A stretch of DNA of 64,000 bases. It comes from Nannochloris sp. 'desiccata'. Taxonomy: Eukaryota > Chlorophyta > Trebouxiophyceae > Chlorellales > Chlorellaceae. The notes below the pieces were generated by a model. The model saw only the letters and a program-made list of their open reading frames with translations. It did not search any database and was not told the origin of the DNA. The stretch lies in assembly GCA_019044685.2 (NCBI GenBank), contig JAGTXX020000002.1, positions 558,001 to 622,000 on the forward strand. Direction: 5' to 3'. The translations under genes were made by a program, and so were the position numbers. This document shows positions 45,722-57,905 of this stretch, piece by piece; position 1 is the stretch's first letter; each line of letters opens with the position of its first letter.

Positions 45722-46169
45722 CAAACAAAGCCGATAACGTCGCTTCAATACCCTTACCGGCCGAGGCTCCCCTGCTAAAAAATCCTGGTATCATGGTGGA
45801 AACTGCAACGAGCAGTACGGAAAATGGTATTGCACCTTCATCGGAGGACAGCATTTAATAGAACAGAATAAAATTAATGAAAATAAAGTTTGAGTCTATG
45901 AATCGGCCGCAAGCGGTTAAAAACAAGACCCTCTGTCGGGTGCCTCCCTTGGCTTGTACAAAAGCCTGGGAAGGAAATATATTGTATATTACTGATTTAT
46001 ATTTGTTTAGAGCTTAATTAGTACCTTTAGTGCTTATAGACCACTTTTGCTGTCGAAATTTTTTCAAAACAAAAGTTGTAAAGAAACCCAATTTATTTGT
46101 GAGAAGCAGCATATCAGCCTAACTACGGTATTTCACCTTTCACACCTCATTTAGATATCAACACTGAAC
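45722..46169. other. Spacer between the wall glycoprotein and RRP4
   Basis: 448 bp without an ORF of note. Holds the glycoprotein 3' region (TGTAA near 46076) and the RRP4 promoter. Nothing else seen. Confidence 0.4.
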
Positions 46170-47565
46170 ATGAGGGTGGCAGACTTGGAAAAAGCAGCTC
46201 CACGACAAATTATCGCTGCACAACTTCAAGCAAGCAATAGCAATGGCCAATCAGCTGCATGCGTATGCGTTGGCGAAGAAATCGAAACCTTTGATGAGAA
46301 CACATTAAGGTACAACTATGCACAATTGCATGCAAATAGATTATTCCCTCTTCAAACCCCGTCTCCATTCCCAAATCACATCCCACATATTTGTAATACA
46401 ACGTCTCCTTGCACACCTACAAATACCTTAATGAACGTCTAAACCTAATGCAGAGGTCATGGTACACAAGTAGTTGAAGACAGACTTCAAGCAACCGTCT
46501 GTGGAGTTGTAGATAGAGTCAATAAGTTGGTGACGGTGCGGCCACTCCACCGCCGCTATGTTGCAGAAATAGGAGACGTCGTTGTAGGACGAGTAACAGA
46601 GGTGAGGACTACCGTTTTAGGGATTAAAAGGATAATAGAATAATACATATGTGTCCTTTTTGCATCATGAAGTAAAAATCAATCCCTTTACTTGCTTATT
46701 CAATAGATTTTCCTGAAAATTTTGCCCGCTGATTAAAAAACAATTTCAGGTTGTGGCTAAGAGGTGGCGAATAGATTTACAATCACGACAAGAAGCGCAT
46801 TTACTCCTCTCTGCAGTGAGTTTGCCTGGCGGTGTCCAGAGGCGCAGGACACAAGAGGATGAACTCAATATGCGTAGCGTATTTAAAGAAGGAGACCTGG
46901 TTTCGGTAAGTAGTCCAAAAATAAAAGTAAATAATTTTTGACGTCGGCATTGGTCTCCTTTTATAAATCTCTTTCGAACCCCGGTTCCTAGCGGAAAATT
47001 GCCTTTTTTTCATCTAGCAATCCTCTCTTATTTCTTTATTTTGATATTACAGGCTGAAGTTCAAGCTATTCATCACGATGGCACTGTAATGCTCCATACA
47101 AGGAGTTCTAAATATGGCCTTCTGTCTCAAGGCCGAGTCGTCCGTGTTCCGGCTGAATTAGTTAGGAGACAACGCCACCATTTCCAACAGCTAGAAAACG
47201 TAGATGTAGACATTATATTAGGGTGTAATGGTCTTGTTTGGATAACGCACCATGTGTTGGATGAACAAGAACAGCAGCAAGAACAACAAAAGCTGAATGA
47301 CGGCGACCTTGATAATTTAAAAACAGAAAGGCCAGAACCAAACGCCCAACAGCGCCAAGCAGTAGCTCGAGTTGCCCAGAGTGTGATTGCGTTGGCTCAA
47401 TTAGGTCTGGTTCTACAAGGAAATACGATTTCTAGAGTAGTACACTTGAGTTTAGAGAGGCATGTGGAACCGAAATCAATTTTAGAGCCGGAGTTTTTGA
47501 GCGAGATTGTTGCAGAGGAAGAGAAACTTAGACAAGAAGGTGAAGAAGCTGAATTGGCAACTTGA
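46170..47565 (+). CDS. RRP4 (EXOSC2): Exosome subunit RRP4, 4 exons
   Basis: Exons 46170-46309, 46454-46601, 46750-46905 and 47053-47565 give 318 aa. RGHGTQVV at the N-terminal domain start, then the S1 domain VCGVVDRVNKLVTVRPLHRR, VVAKRWRIDLQSRQEAHLLL, SAVSLPGGVQRRRTQEDELN and MRSVFKEGDLVSAEVQAIHH, HTRSSKYGLLSQG. The KH region follows (VDVDIILGCNGLVWI), with a Gln/Glu-rich loop (DEQEQQQEQQ). Rrp4 is one of the three S1/KH cap proteins of the RNA exosome. TGTAA is at 47608. MTR4, its helicase cofactor, is also in the window but not adjacent. Confidence 0.94.
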
Positions 47566-47885
47566 ATTTGATAATAATATTGTATATTTGTACTAGTAAA
47601 TCTTGTTTGTAAGGTGATTAAGCATTCAACGGGGTAGCTACGGTATGTGTGAATGGGGGGGAGGAGGGGGGGGGGGCAAAGCAGTCGGCGGGAAAGGGGG
47701 GGAAAATGTGCCGTTTAACACAAAATGCTGACTGCTAGTGTAAATTAAAAAATATCACTTTGGTTCACAAATAAAAATAGTGTCTAAACACGTGTTCCGA
47801 TGCTTTACTAATAAGAGTTATATTTTCTTTCGACGATTGCTGTCCATCGCATAATCAAATAGAGAGGTAGAAGAAATAAGCAACC
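47566..47885. other. Spacer with long G-run between RRP4 and the Kir gene
   Basis: 320 bp. A run of mostly G occupies 47655-47676, followed by another at 47695-47702. This may form a quadruplex near the Kir promoter or may be simple-sequence drift. Confidence 0.45.
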
Positions 47886-50800
47886 ATGCTATCGTTCATG
47901 AGACAAAGAGAGACGATGTCACGTATGGCAAAGGGGTCCCGAAAGTCTAGCCCCCTGCAATGGGTCCCATTGGAAGACAGGTATTTTTTTTATTCATTTT
48001 CAATCGAGGCAGTAAAATATTGAACAAATGCCTTTCCTTATCACAAGCCCTTTTAATTCTACTCCCATTCTAATAACTTTGCAGACAACGGAGCACTATA
48101 GAACGTGCCGAGTCAATAGCTTCACCTGAAATGGGAGAAAATCCACTAACTCAAGAAGAACGCCGAAAAGGCCGCCCTACCCTCGTTGATGCTGGAAGGT
48201 AGGATAGAAAAAAAGAAAAGATCTAAAGAATCTGCCTCTCCTCCTTGATTAAATTATGGCTAGAAAGCTAATTTTCCAGTTAAATAGTGTTTATAGCAAC
48301 TTTAAATACTTCTCTTCCCTGTCATTTTCATCCCGGCAGGAAAAATGGAGAGTCTCGTGTTATCTATAATGGACACAATATCCCTCTCCACCTTTTAACT
48401 CATGATTTCTTCACCTCTGTGGTCAATTTAGATACCTACCAAATCATGATTGGTGTCGCTGTTCTCTACCTTGTCGTTTTCTTTGTTTGGTCATTCATCT
48501 GGTGGCTTATTGTCCGCTTTTACCCGGGCTGTCTTTACGGCGCGAGCAACTACGTGGAATCCCTTGCCTTTGCTACAGTAACTCAAATGACGATTGGGTA
48601 TGGTAACACAGGGCCAGAACAATGTTGGGCAGCTACCTGGTTGATTATTATACAGTCTATCCTGGCAATAGTCTTAGAGGCCGTGGTATTGGGGGTGGTG
48701 TTTGCTCGTATTAGTCACCCTCATCAACGTTCTCGGTCGATTTTCATGTCGAATAAAGCTGTGGTTAGTAGAAGAGATGGTATTTTGAAGTTTATGTTCC
48801 GTGTAGCTGATATTAGAACAACACAAGTAGTCGAACCAAAGGTGAAAGCGTATTTGTATACTTGGGGTCAAGGTCGTATCACCGCTGAAGGGGAACGTAT
48901 CCCTGTCCGTGTAGAACCTCTCGAAGTCGATTACATTGACGGCATGCTTTTACTTCCTTTAATTATCGAGCACACAATTGATGAGCGTTCCCCATTGTGT
49001 GGTCACACCCACACCTCTCTGGTTGCGCTGAGCGCAGAGCTGGTGGTGACGTTTGAAGGTACCACTGAAATGGGGAATCCATTTATGGCGCGTAGATCAT
49101 ATATCCCTGAAGAGATCTACTGGGGACATCAATTTAAAAATGTAGTCATCCGTCCCGAAGAGGGCGCATCCTCTTCGGCGAGCTTTTATGAAGTGAATCT
49201 CGATCATTTCCATCAAGTTGAACGGCAGGAAAGTTTACCTAATGTCCATCCAATACAGCTTAGCCGTATTGTAGTGAACAGAGCCAAAAGAACGGTGCCA
49301 TATCCATTATTAGGTGAAAATACGCTTGTTTTATCTGACGTTTTGTGTATTTCTCCAAACGAGGATGGGGAATTAGTTCTTTGTTGTAGAGTCGGGGATA
49401 CCTATCCAAATCAAATGCTGGAAATAACTGCGAAAATGCTGTTATATCGATGGAAACAACAAGACGATCAACAGAAATCGTCTAGTTCTCTTCCTGGTGG
49501 TGTTTCCTCTGATCAAAGATCAAAAGAACAACAACAGCAGAATACTACAGCAGCACCGGAGGGCGAAGCTTTTGAGGAGTATTATCTCGAATGTGGCTAT
49601 GAAACTGGAACGGATAGGCTTCATTTGCGTTTACCTACGTTACTTACACATGTGATCGACGCAGATTCTCCATTAGCTGCGTGGAGAGAGCCTGGAGGGG
49701 TTGAACTAGATACTATGTCTGAAATTGTCGTGGTGGTAAGTTGGGAGTTGTTTTTATCTTTTTTATTCAGTTTTGTTTTGTTCCTCCAGTTCATTGGCTT
49801 TTCTTATTTTAAACTACTTTTTTTAGAATAGCTAACTAAATCTGAAGCATGTATTTATTTATTTCTGTTTTTTCCTCGCAGATAAATGCCTATATGAATG
49901 TGAATAACAAGAATGTTCTCCGACAACGCACCTACACTGTCAATCATCATGTCCGATTTGGTTGCGGGTTCATTCCCATCGTCAAACACCCCGCCCAATC
50001 TCGTGATGGGAAACCACGTGTCCGTTGGCAACACTTTCACGACGTCCAACGGGTACAAGGAATGGAAGCTTTCCCAGTTTCTAGAGGCATTACAAGTTTC
50101 GAAGGGGGCACCATGTTGATGTCCCAAGCTCCGGAATCGCATGCCAACATACGAGCCCATCAATCTATAATAGATATTCAAAACCCAAGCAGTATTCCAA
50201 GTGGTCCTATTGGGGGGCTGGCAAGTGCAGGACCCAGTCAAAGTGTCGCTGCGTATTTAGAGAACAACCCAATTTTCAATTTACCTAATAATGGTAATTA
50301 TGGAGCGGATTTGGAGAGGAACGATTTTACTGTTTTACCAATGGATTTGCAGAGGTACGCTGCAAATGTAGGTGGAGATGCATCTCAAGTGACTGGATCA
50401 CCCAAAGCATCGATTGGAATCTTATTTCCTGAAGTCATGCTCAAGTAAGTTGAAAGCATTTTGTTTTTTCTTGTTTTTTGTTTTTCTCTCGGGTCCATTC
50501 TTCATTTAATAATTTTGTTCTTCTCTTTATTTATCAAATTTCGTATGGGTTTATACGTTAATTATATTCTAATCGACTAGAATGTCCTCATTTTAACCCT
50601 CTTTTCCCTATTTAAATCCTTCTTTTGCAGTTATAGTGACGACTTTTTGGATGCAAGTACCTCGCTTCCTCATGCCGCTGCCCTGCACCCTTCGCTTCCC
50701 GGCCCAGATCGATTCAGACTCACTGATGCAGCCGAAGAAGCGAATGATTATACAGCAAATGCTGCGGATTTATCTAGATATAGTGCTGCTGTAGGGCACT

Positions 50801-51411
50801 CGGATTCTTTGCCTAAACAAGGAGGGGCTGGGAGGTTTGCCAGATTACCGTCGTATTTTCAGAAAACAGTGTCAACTCCTGGTCCAGAGGATGGTGCAGG
50901 TGGAAGCACTGCTAAACCCACGACAGTTACTACCGCTCCCACGCCTACAGTAGAAAGATTAGGAAAACGGCCTTCTAGTAGCCAAGATGGAGAGAGACCA
51001 GCAACAACAAAAACAGGATCAGCGGCACCGGAGCCTACAGAAGGAGCAGCTGCTGAAGGTCTCGAGCCCAGTGCGAGTATCAACGAACCTCAAGTGACTA
51101 TCGTAGCACCTGGAGAACAAAAGAATAAAGACGAAAAACAAGAAGAGGGTGCAAGAAGTGGCCCCTTATATGGCGTCCATCCTATCGAACGGAGTACTTC
51201 ATATGCCAAGGAAAGTGGTGGTGGGGAAGTTGAAGAAGAAGCAGGGCCAATGCATTTTGCGACATCTAAAGCTAGACAAGGTGCAAAGTCTCTTAAAGAG
51301 ATCTCTAGTTTGTTTAGTGGAGAAATAAATGATGATGAGGAGGAGGAGGATGGTTTGGGGGCAGAGGCGGGTGGTGGTGTTGGTGGTGCAGATATGCCAC
51401 CGTTAAATTGA
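47886..51411 (+). CDS. Inward-rectifier K+ channel (Kir) with two tandem cytoplasmic domains, 5 exons
   Basis: Exons 47886-47980, 48085-48198, 48340-49735, 49882-50444 and 50631-51411 give 982 aa, about twice a normal Kir. One pore unit is present: M1 (IMIGVAVLYLVVFFVW), selectivity filter TIGYG at about 154-158 within FATVTQMTIGYGNTGP, and M2 (AATWLIIIQSILAIVL). A first Kir cytoplasmic domain follows: FARISHPHQRSRSIFMS, AVVSRRDGILKFMFRVAD, PLIIEHTIDERSPL, SYIPEEIYWGHQF. A second, diverged one then starts near residue 395: LVLSDVLCISPNEDGELVLC, RVGDTYPNQML, THVIDADSPLAAW, VINAYMNVNNKNV, RQRTYTVNHHVRFG, ending near 592. The tail of about 390 residues is disordered and acidic/Ser-rich. Start chosen at the first ATG in phase. 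Confidence 0.85.
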
Positions 51412-51679
51412 AAAAGACAAAAAGATTGGTATAATAAGACGAAAATAAGAATTAAAGAGTATTCATTCGACCATTATCTGGTAAATTAAAGCAAGATTTC
51501 AATGACTTATCTCAATACCACTGACTGTATAGGATCTTACGTGTAACATTCATTCTTTCATTCTTTCTTTATAAAATTTTTAGTTCTAGGAAAGCACACG
51601 AGGAAGACGACAGGACAGAAATAATAAGTATCACATGTAAACAAAGTCTCTCCAAAAACTCTCTCTCCCTCTTCTTCCT
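51412..51679. other. Spacer between convergent Kir and SLC43-like genes
   Basis: 268 bp containing both 3' UTRs; TGTAA at 51542 serves the plus strand. Nothing else seen. Confidence 0.4.
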
Positions 51680-53602
51680 CTAATTTCCCTCAGTCGTACT
51701 ACTCATCCTTCTGTTCCCACCTCTCAAATGAGGCAACTCTATATGAGGCAAATGCATCTGTGGTAGTTGCGGCAACGCTTTTCTCTCTCTCGTGCCCATC
51801 ATATCAAGCGGCAGCTCTTCACCTTCCAATGGCCTAATAGGCACCAAATCCTCCCGTTCCCATTTTCCCATGTAATAACAAAATACAAATAGAGGTAATA
51901 GGACTAACACTTGTACGATATTGATTACCGTGAAATTTCCATCGAGGGCATGGATGCCTAGGTACGTCAATGGATATTGGAGCAACCCAAACAGACCATT
52001 GAATGTATTGTCAATCGCTACCAACCGACCAAAATTTCTAAATCCGAATAAACCACCAAAAATAGCGAAATAACTACTATACATGAAAAATCTTGCAACC
52101 ATCCAGACAATTAACGTCAGCGATTGGATCCACAACCAAGGCAAGGCTTGAAGGACACTGGTAAGCACAGCAAGAGCGTTAATACTCCCTAAAGTCCATC
52201 CATACCCTTTTTTATCTAACAACCAACCGATAACCGGTATAGCAACAAAGGCAAAGGCAACAACGACATTGCCAAAATTTGCATATGCATTGTTGTAATC
52301 CCCTTTGTAGTCTAGTTGTAATCGTTGCGTTCCTAGATAAAATTGCAAGAAGAACACATTTAGTGTATAGAACACACCCATTCCAAACGATTCGGCCGAT
52401 AAAAATTGTTCTTTGAACGACTTTTTGCGCAACTCAACAAAATGCCGGGCTTCAAACACAAGAGGGCCCCAAGAGACATCTGGAGGGAGTGGCATCGATT
52501 CTGGACCTACTGCTGATCCATCGAAACCCCCAAACTGTTGTTGATGATACTGCGTGGTAGGTGAAGAGCTCGCTTCTACGTCGTTGTTATGATGATCACT
52601 GTCGTAAGGGGTTTGTTGTTGTGAGTTTATACTCGTCGGCGTCATTGGTTGTCTACTATAACCACTTGTATTTGTGATAGAATTCATACCACCATTGGTG
52701 TTGTTAGCAGTATCTATGCCGTTGTTGATACCTCCCCATTGCTGTTGTTGTTGGCGTTGCCGCTGCCGTCTTTGCTCCTCTGCAGCATCACCACTGCTGG
52801 CTCCACCACCACCGCCGGAATGGTTCCATGCAGGATCGGAGCTATCTGGCATACTTCCACCAACCAAACCCACTCCTACATTACTGTGAGTATTATCTAG
52901 ATCCACATCTTCTCCATAAAGCGCAGCTGTCCCAGCAACAGCCCCATTTGTCCCGCCAGCCGCACTCGCTGCCGCCACAAAATCTTGTAAAGTAGTTGCT
53001 CTTCGATATTGTCTATCCATATCAGAGAGCTGTCTCACTTCAAATTTCCAATCATCTCTGAGTAAATACACCATTCCGATACGGAATGAGTCGTTTGGCA
53101 TCATCCAAGCTACTAAAGGGATCCATAACGCGCAAATGCCTGAATACCCGAGCAATACCGCTCTATAGGCATTCGTAGTTGAACCCGCGTTTTGGAATAT
53201 CAATAACAAAAAGTACATGATAATAGCAGATCCAGTGAATCCAGATACAAATATACTTGATATAAGACCACGTTTACGTGGAAATAAGGCGCTAATATGG
53301 AACTGAGCTAGATGGAAAGTAATGTTCCCAAGGCCGAGAATTATGGCAGCAGGGATGAAAGCATTGGTGCCGTTACTTGAGGACACAGCAAACAAGATCA
53401 AGCCCAGCATGTTGAGAAAGACACCTAGTATAGCAGCGAATTTAGGGCCTAGATAATCTAATACGAAGCCCATGAGCACAGGGCCACAATTTAGGGCAAA
53501 GATCCCAACGGTCCAGAGGACAGCCAGTTTACTCTCCTGCGATTTGCAGATTTCTGAAGCAGGGAGAGACTCAGCTGGAGCACCTGTAGAATAGAGAAAT
53601 AT

Positions 53603-53657
<55 letters not shown>

Positions 53658-54074
53658 TTAAGAGTGAACATGATTTTTGTTGTTATTGTTAGAAAGAAGG
53701 CGCAGTTTGAAAGAAGGGAGGACTTGACAAAGGGCAAAGGCGGGGGTGTTTTTTAACTAGTTCTTCTTACCTGGTATATCCGAGGGGTAATCTTGATAGC
53801 ATCCTTCGCTGTAGTTGCCTAGATCTTTGATCATGATGGAAAGAGCATTCCAACCGAAAAAGAGACCACCTGACAAAAGGGAGGATAACTAAAAATTAGT
53901 TTCAGCAGCACACAACTCTCCGGAGAATTGTTTGATGGTTAATTCATAAACGCGCCGTGTGAGGGAAACGCAAAAACAAATACCTTGCAACATTTCGCCA
54001 AGTACTGCTACAGTCATGATGGCATATCTAGCATCAGCCTTGAAGCCCGCAGGTAGCACAACAGTGTCTGCCAT
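51680..54074 (-). CDS. MFS transporter of the SLC43/FMP42 type, 3 exons
   Basis: Exons 54074-53984, 53869-53771 and 53583-51680 give 697 aa. N-terminal GGLFFGWNALSIMIKDLGNY is the SLC43-like first-helix signature (GW-x-x-L-x-x-x-x-K-x-x-G-x-Y). Further helices include VLMGFVLDYLGPKFAAILGV (the MFS D-x-x-G-x-K loop), FHLAQFHISALFPRKRGLIS and, in the second half, VFYTLNVFFLQFYLGTQRL and GWLLDKKGYGWTLG. The loop between halves (about 52480-53000) is long and low-complexity (Gln, Gly, Asn). SLC43 members carry large neutral amino acids; the substrate here is inferred only. Intron 2 holds a GA microsatellite. The promoter faces the Mutator-like element. Confidence 0.82.
53602..53657 (+). repeat. 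GA microsatellite in an intron of the SLC43-like gene
   Basis: Runs of AG with periodic AAAG interruptions, 56 bp, in a pyrimidine-rich position on the coding (minus) strand near the acceptor side. Confidence 0.9.
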
Positions 54075-54236
54075 CGGTGAAAAGTTTTGCTATTTAATTT
54101 GTTGTTTTTAAAAGTCTTATTAAACAAGAGTCCAAAGCATCTTCAAGATGTTTTCTGGTTAATGTCTGGGTATCAACGCAATAATCATAATGCTGTCTAC
54201 AAGTTGACAAGCAGTTGTTCAAGCTATTTTTCAGTT

Positions 54237-54949
54237 GCACCAGGGTAAACGCAACCTGGCCCCATATAAGGAGAGTAGGGGACCTACAGGCTATATTCTT
54301 GCCATTTCTTTTAATGATTACTTCACTTAGATAGTTTCGTTGTATGTAGTCTCCTTAGGTTCCTTCAAAATCACTGGTCCCTTTATAGTTAACATTTTAA
54401 CATTGAAATTCGAATCGAAACGAAAGCAACTCTCCTGTGGCTGCTGTTGTAGATCGCCGGTGCCATACGTTGTTTTGATTAATTATTTTGAATCATTTGC
54501 CAGATAAATATTGTTTATATCTGAACGTGGAGGTCTTCGATCACATTTAAAACTTGCAACAATGAATGCGACTGACAAGGACTTAAACGTTCAGAAAGTC
54601 CTCAAAACCACCGAGAAAAATTTTCCATCGACGTCTAAAGCCCTTGGCAACGTCGACCGCGCTTTTGATAATACCAAGAGGATGAAGACATCGTATGATG
54701 CCGACTCTCGTGTTCTGATGAGTGTGACGTTTAAATGTGCCCGTTCTGGGTGCCACGAGAGCTCTGGCGAAGCTAAACAACGGAGATCGAAGAAAGTAGG
54801 GTGTAACTATGAACTCGTATGTACCATTAGAAGGGATCAGCCTGACGTTGTTCATTATGAAGAACGGCATGGTCACTCTGGCCACGTTCCTGGCAGTACT
54901 GAGGACTTGAAGTATTTATCTTTGCATCCAGATATTGTTAAACTAGCTA
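54237..54949 (+). repeat. Left terminal inverted repeat, carries transposase exon 1
   Basis: 713 bp; reverse complement of 57008-57720. It contains the promoter, start codon and all but 5 bp of transposase exon 1, so each end of the element encodes the same N-terminal domain. Confidence 0.92.
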
Positions 54950-56921
54950 AAGAGGTGAGTGATGCTTGAGAATTGGTTTAAGTATGCAGTCATTCTATTA
55001 TAAATCTTTAAGTGCCGCTGCCAACCGCTACCAACTGATTATTGGGATAAACAATAATTTAGGGTCTCAATACTCATTCTAATGTACTATCTTCTTTCAT
55101 TTATTGCCCTGCAGTACTATATAAATGCTGGAATGTCGCCTCAGCAGATCCTGTACGCTCTGCAAGCTAATGGAAAGGTCAATGCTATTACTGACGGCAA
55201 GGTCTCCCGTCATTTCTTGCCTTCATTAAAAGATATCCAGAACATTGTCAAGCAATTGAAGGTAGAGAAGCAGTTCCACCCTAATGATCTCACTGCCTTA
55301 AATATGTTGGTCGAAACGCTAGAGACAAAATTACCCGGGACAGTTTTGCTCTATACGCCTCAAGTGCTCGATCAAGATAAGAATATCACTAATAACTTCA
55401 CTCTCATACTCAGTAGCCCTTTCGCAACGAGAATGCTGAAATGCTTTGGTGGTGATATGATTTTTCTTGATGCTGTGTATGGGTTGAGCGCTTATGGATA
55501 CCCAATTCTCACCGCCCTCGTCCGAGATGATTACGGCAATGGCTGCCCCGTTGCTTTTTGCATTGCTGACGGCGAGGAAGCAACTATCTGCTCCACATTC
55601 TTAAGTACTATTGCTGCTGCTGCTGAGATGGAGATCTCTCACGTCATGATGGACAAAAGCAAATCACAAATTGCTTCATGCAAGCAACTGGGCAAGTGGA
55701 GGGTATGTTCTCAGCGCAAATCGCATTGGAACAAGCTATAAGATATGTCTTGGAGATCTTTCTTGCGAATGTCGAGCGAATCAATATGGAATTTGCAAGC
55801 ATGTGGCTGCTGCTGCCAACGTCGTGCCAGTTACAGGCGGTGTATTGGAAAGAACTGCTAAATGCATTGAAACGAAGTGCTTAAAAGGTATGTACGCATA
55901 TTAAATTGGATGATGAACATTATTGACCCATCTATAGCTGTTGACGAAGCACAGAAATTGCTGACAATGCCATTATAGCAATTAAATGACTTTTCTTTCC
56001 TTCATTTTTTTTTTTAATTTTAAACTTTTAAATTTTCTTTCTGCAGATTCTACTTTCTTCACCCAACTGGAGGGCTCAGAACCTGATGAAAAGCTCTATG
56101 CATGCAAGCTTTTCTCTGACGAAGCTCGTAGTGCTATTATTAGCGGGTGGGATGGGGGCTGCTCCTGCAATTGCTATGAAATAGGGGGCATCTGTGCTCA
56201 TGTCATGGCTGCCGCTGCTTTGGAAAGTATTGATTTCTCTCCTGATCTCATCGAAGAGGATATCCCTGAGAATATAGATGTCCATTTACGGAAAAGAATA
56301 GGTGTTCTGCATGGCAGTGACCCTCTGAACGGTGTTGAATGTGCTCAAGCAGAGCTTGATTCCGTGAAGGCAGTGGCTTCGGTACAGCGAGAATATAGTG
56401 TGCCAAAAGAGAATAGAGAAGGCATGCAGGCATGCAATAAGCTGAAAAATGTTCTCAAAGAGCTTCCAGGTCCTGATGCCAGTTATCTCACTGCGGAAAT
56501 TAATAATCTATTTGAAAAAGCTAAAAGTAGACGACCATCATTGGCGCCAACGACCAAGGCAATGGATAAGAAAGAAACTAAGAAGCTGTCAAGGATGCCT
56601 AAAGATAGGGTAACGAGACCTTTGTATCCTGGTAGGAGTAAAAGTAAGAGAGAAGATGCCAATACTGTTGAGGCACCTGCTGTAGCACTTGACCATGCCG
56701 TGAGCGTTGCTGGCGCTGCTATGTTGCAGCCCTCTCAAGACCCTGGAATGGAAGATAATGGGGTCTCCCCACCCGCCCTAGTCAGGAGGAACGATATAGG
56801 TAGACCAAGGGAGCAAAAGCGAGGAATGGAGAATGAGGGTTTAGTTCGACACGGCAAAGCTGGGGGTCTCAGGACCCCTCGTAAGAGGCGGTATAAAAAA
56901 GACGACAATGAAGTTTTTTAA
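54562..56921 (+). pseudogene. Mutator-like transposase with SWIM zinc fingers, probably internally deleted
   Basis: Exon 1 (54562-54954) encodes 131 aa with FKCARSGCHESS, CNYELVCTI and HYEERHGHSGH, a C-C-H-H pattern like FAR1/WRKY-type DNA-binding modules. Exon 2 starts at 55115 (YYINAGMSPQQILYAL) and holds the catalytic strand GGDMIFLDAVYG (first Asp) and ISHVMMDKSKSQI (second Asp). Near 55700 the frame changes by one and the text jumps to a SWIM motif, SCECRANQYGICKHVAAAA, so the usual region with the third acidic residue is missing. Exon 3 ends at 55887 and exon 4 (56047-56921) has a second SWIM-like motif, GCSCNCYEIGGICAHVMAAA, and a basic tail. Likely a deletion derivative needing a helper enzyme. 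Confidence 0.75.
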
Positions 56922-57007
56922 GATTAAGACATTTATTTATTACATTAAAACAACTGTACCTGAGTTATTCTACGTTTATAATAATTATAATACATTCATT
57001 ATACCTA

Positions 57008-57720
57008 TAGCTAGTTTAACAATATCTGGATGCAAAGATAAATACTTCAAGTCCTCAGTACTGCCAGGAACGTGGCCAGAGTGACCATGCCGTTCTTCAT
57101 AATGAACAACGTCAGGCTGATCCCTTCTAATGGTACATACGAGTTCATAGTTACACCCTACTTTCTTCGATCTCCGTTGTTTAGCTTCGCCAGAGCTCTC
57201 GTGGCACCCAGAACGGGCACATTTAAACGTCACACTCATCAGAACACGAGAGTCGGCATCATACGATGTCTTCATCCTCTTGGTATTATCAAAAGCGCGG
57301 TCGACGTTGCCAAGGGCTTTAGACGTCGATGGAAAATTTTTCTCGGTGGTTTTGAGGACTTTCTGAACGTTTAAGTCCTTGTCAGTCGCATTCATTGTTG
57401 CAAGTTTTAAATGTGATCGAAGACCTCCACGTTCAGATATAAACAATATTTATCTGGCAAATGATTCAAAATAATTAATCAAAACAACGTATGGCACCGG
57501 CGATCTACAACAGCAGCCACAGGAGAGTTGCTTTCGTTTCGATTCGAATTTCAATGTTAAAATGTTAACTATAAAGGGACCAGTGATTTTGAAGGAACCT
57601 AAGGAGACTACATACAACGAAACTATCTAAGTGAAGTAATCATTAAAAGAAATGGCAAGAATATAGCCTGTAGGTCCCCTACTCTCCTTATATGGGGCCA
57701 GGTTGCGTTTACCCTGGTGC
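57008..57720 (-). repeat. Right terminal inverted repeat
   Basis: 713 bp. On the minus strand it opens the same ATG (57395) and N-terminal 129 residues, then leaves the repeat and stops after about seven further residues (IGIMNVL). Confidence 0.92.
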
Positions 57721-57905
57721 TTTTCAGTTGGACTGGAAGGGAGGAAAACAAGAAGAATTCAATATTAGTCGAGCACTAGACCATTTCTTACATAAAATAT
57801 ACTTACCATAGCTCTTGATAGTATGACCGAACGCAGGAATTCGTCCACCGAGGCACCAAGGTTGTGATCATACGATTGAGGTTGCCTTCTATTGAAAAAA
57901 TTTAG

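Larger units (their letters stand above)
54237..57720 (+). mobile_element. Mutator-like DNA transposon with 713-bp inverted repeats
   Basis: The element begins GCACCAGGGTAAACG and ends with its complement. Inverted repeats 54237-54949 and 57008-57720 have equal lengths. It is flanked by identical 9-bp TTTTCAGTT at 54228-54236 and 57721-57729, the duplication length typical of Mutator elements. Inside is a transposase gene with a MULE-type core and SWIM zinc fingers. It lies in the spacer between the divergent SLC43-like and TPR-DnaJ genes, originally about 340 bp long. Confidence 0.9.
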
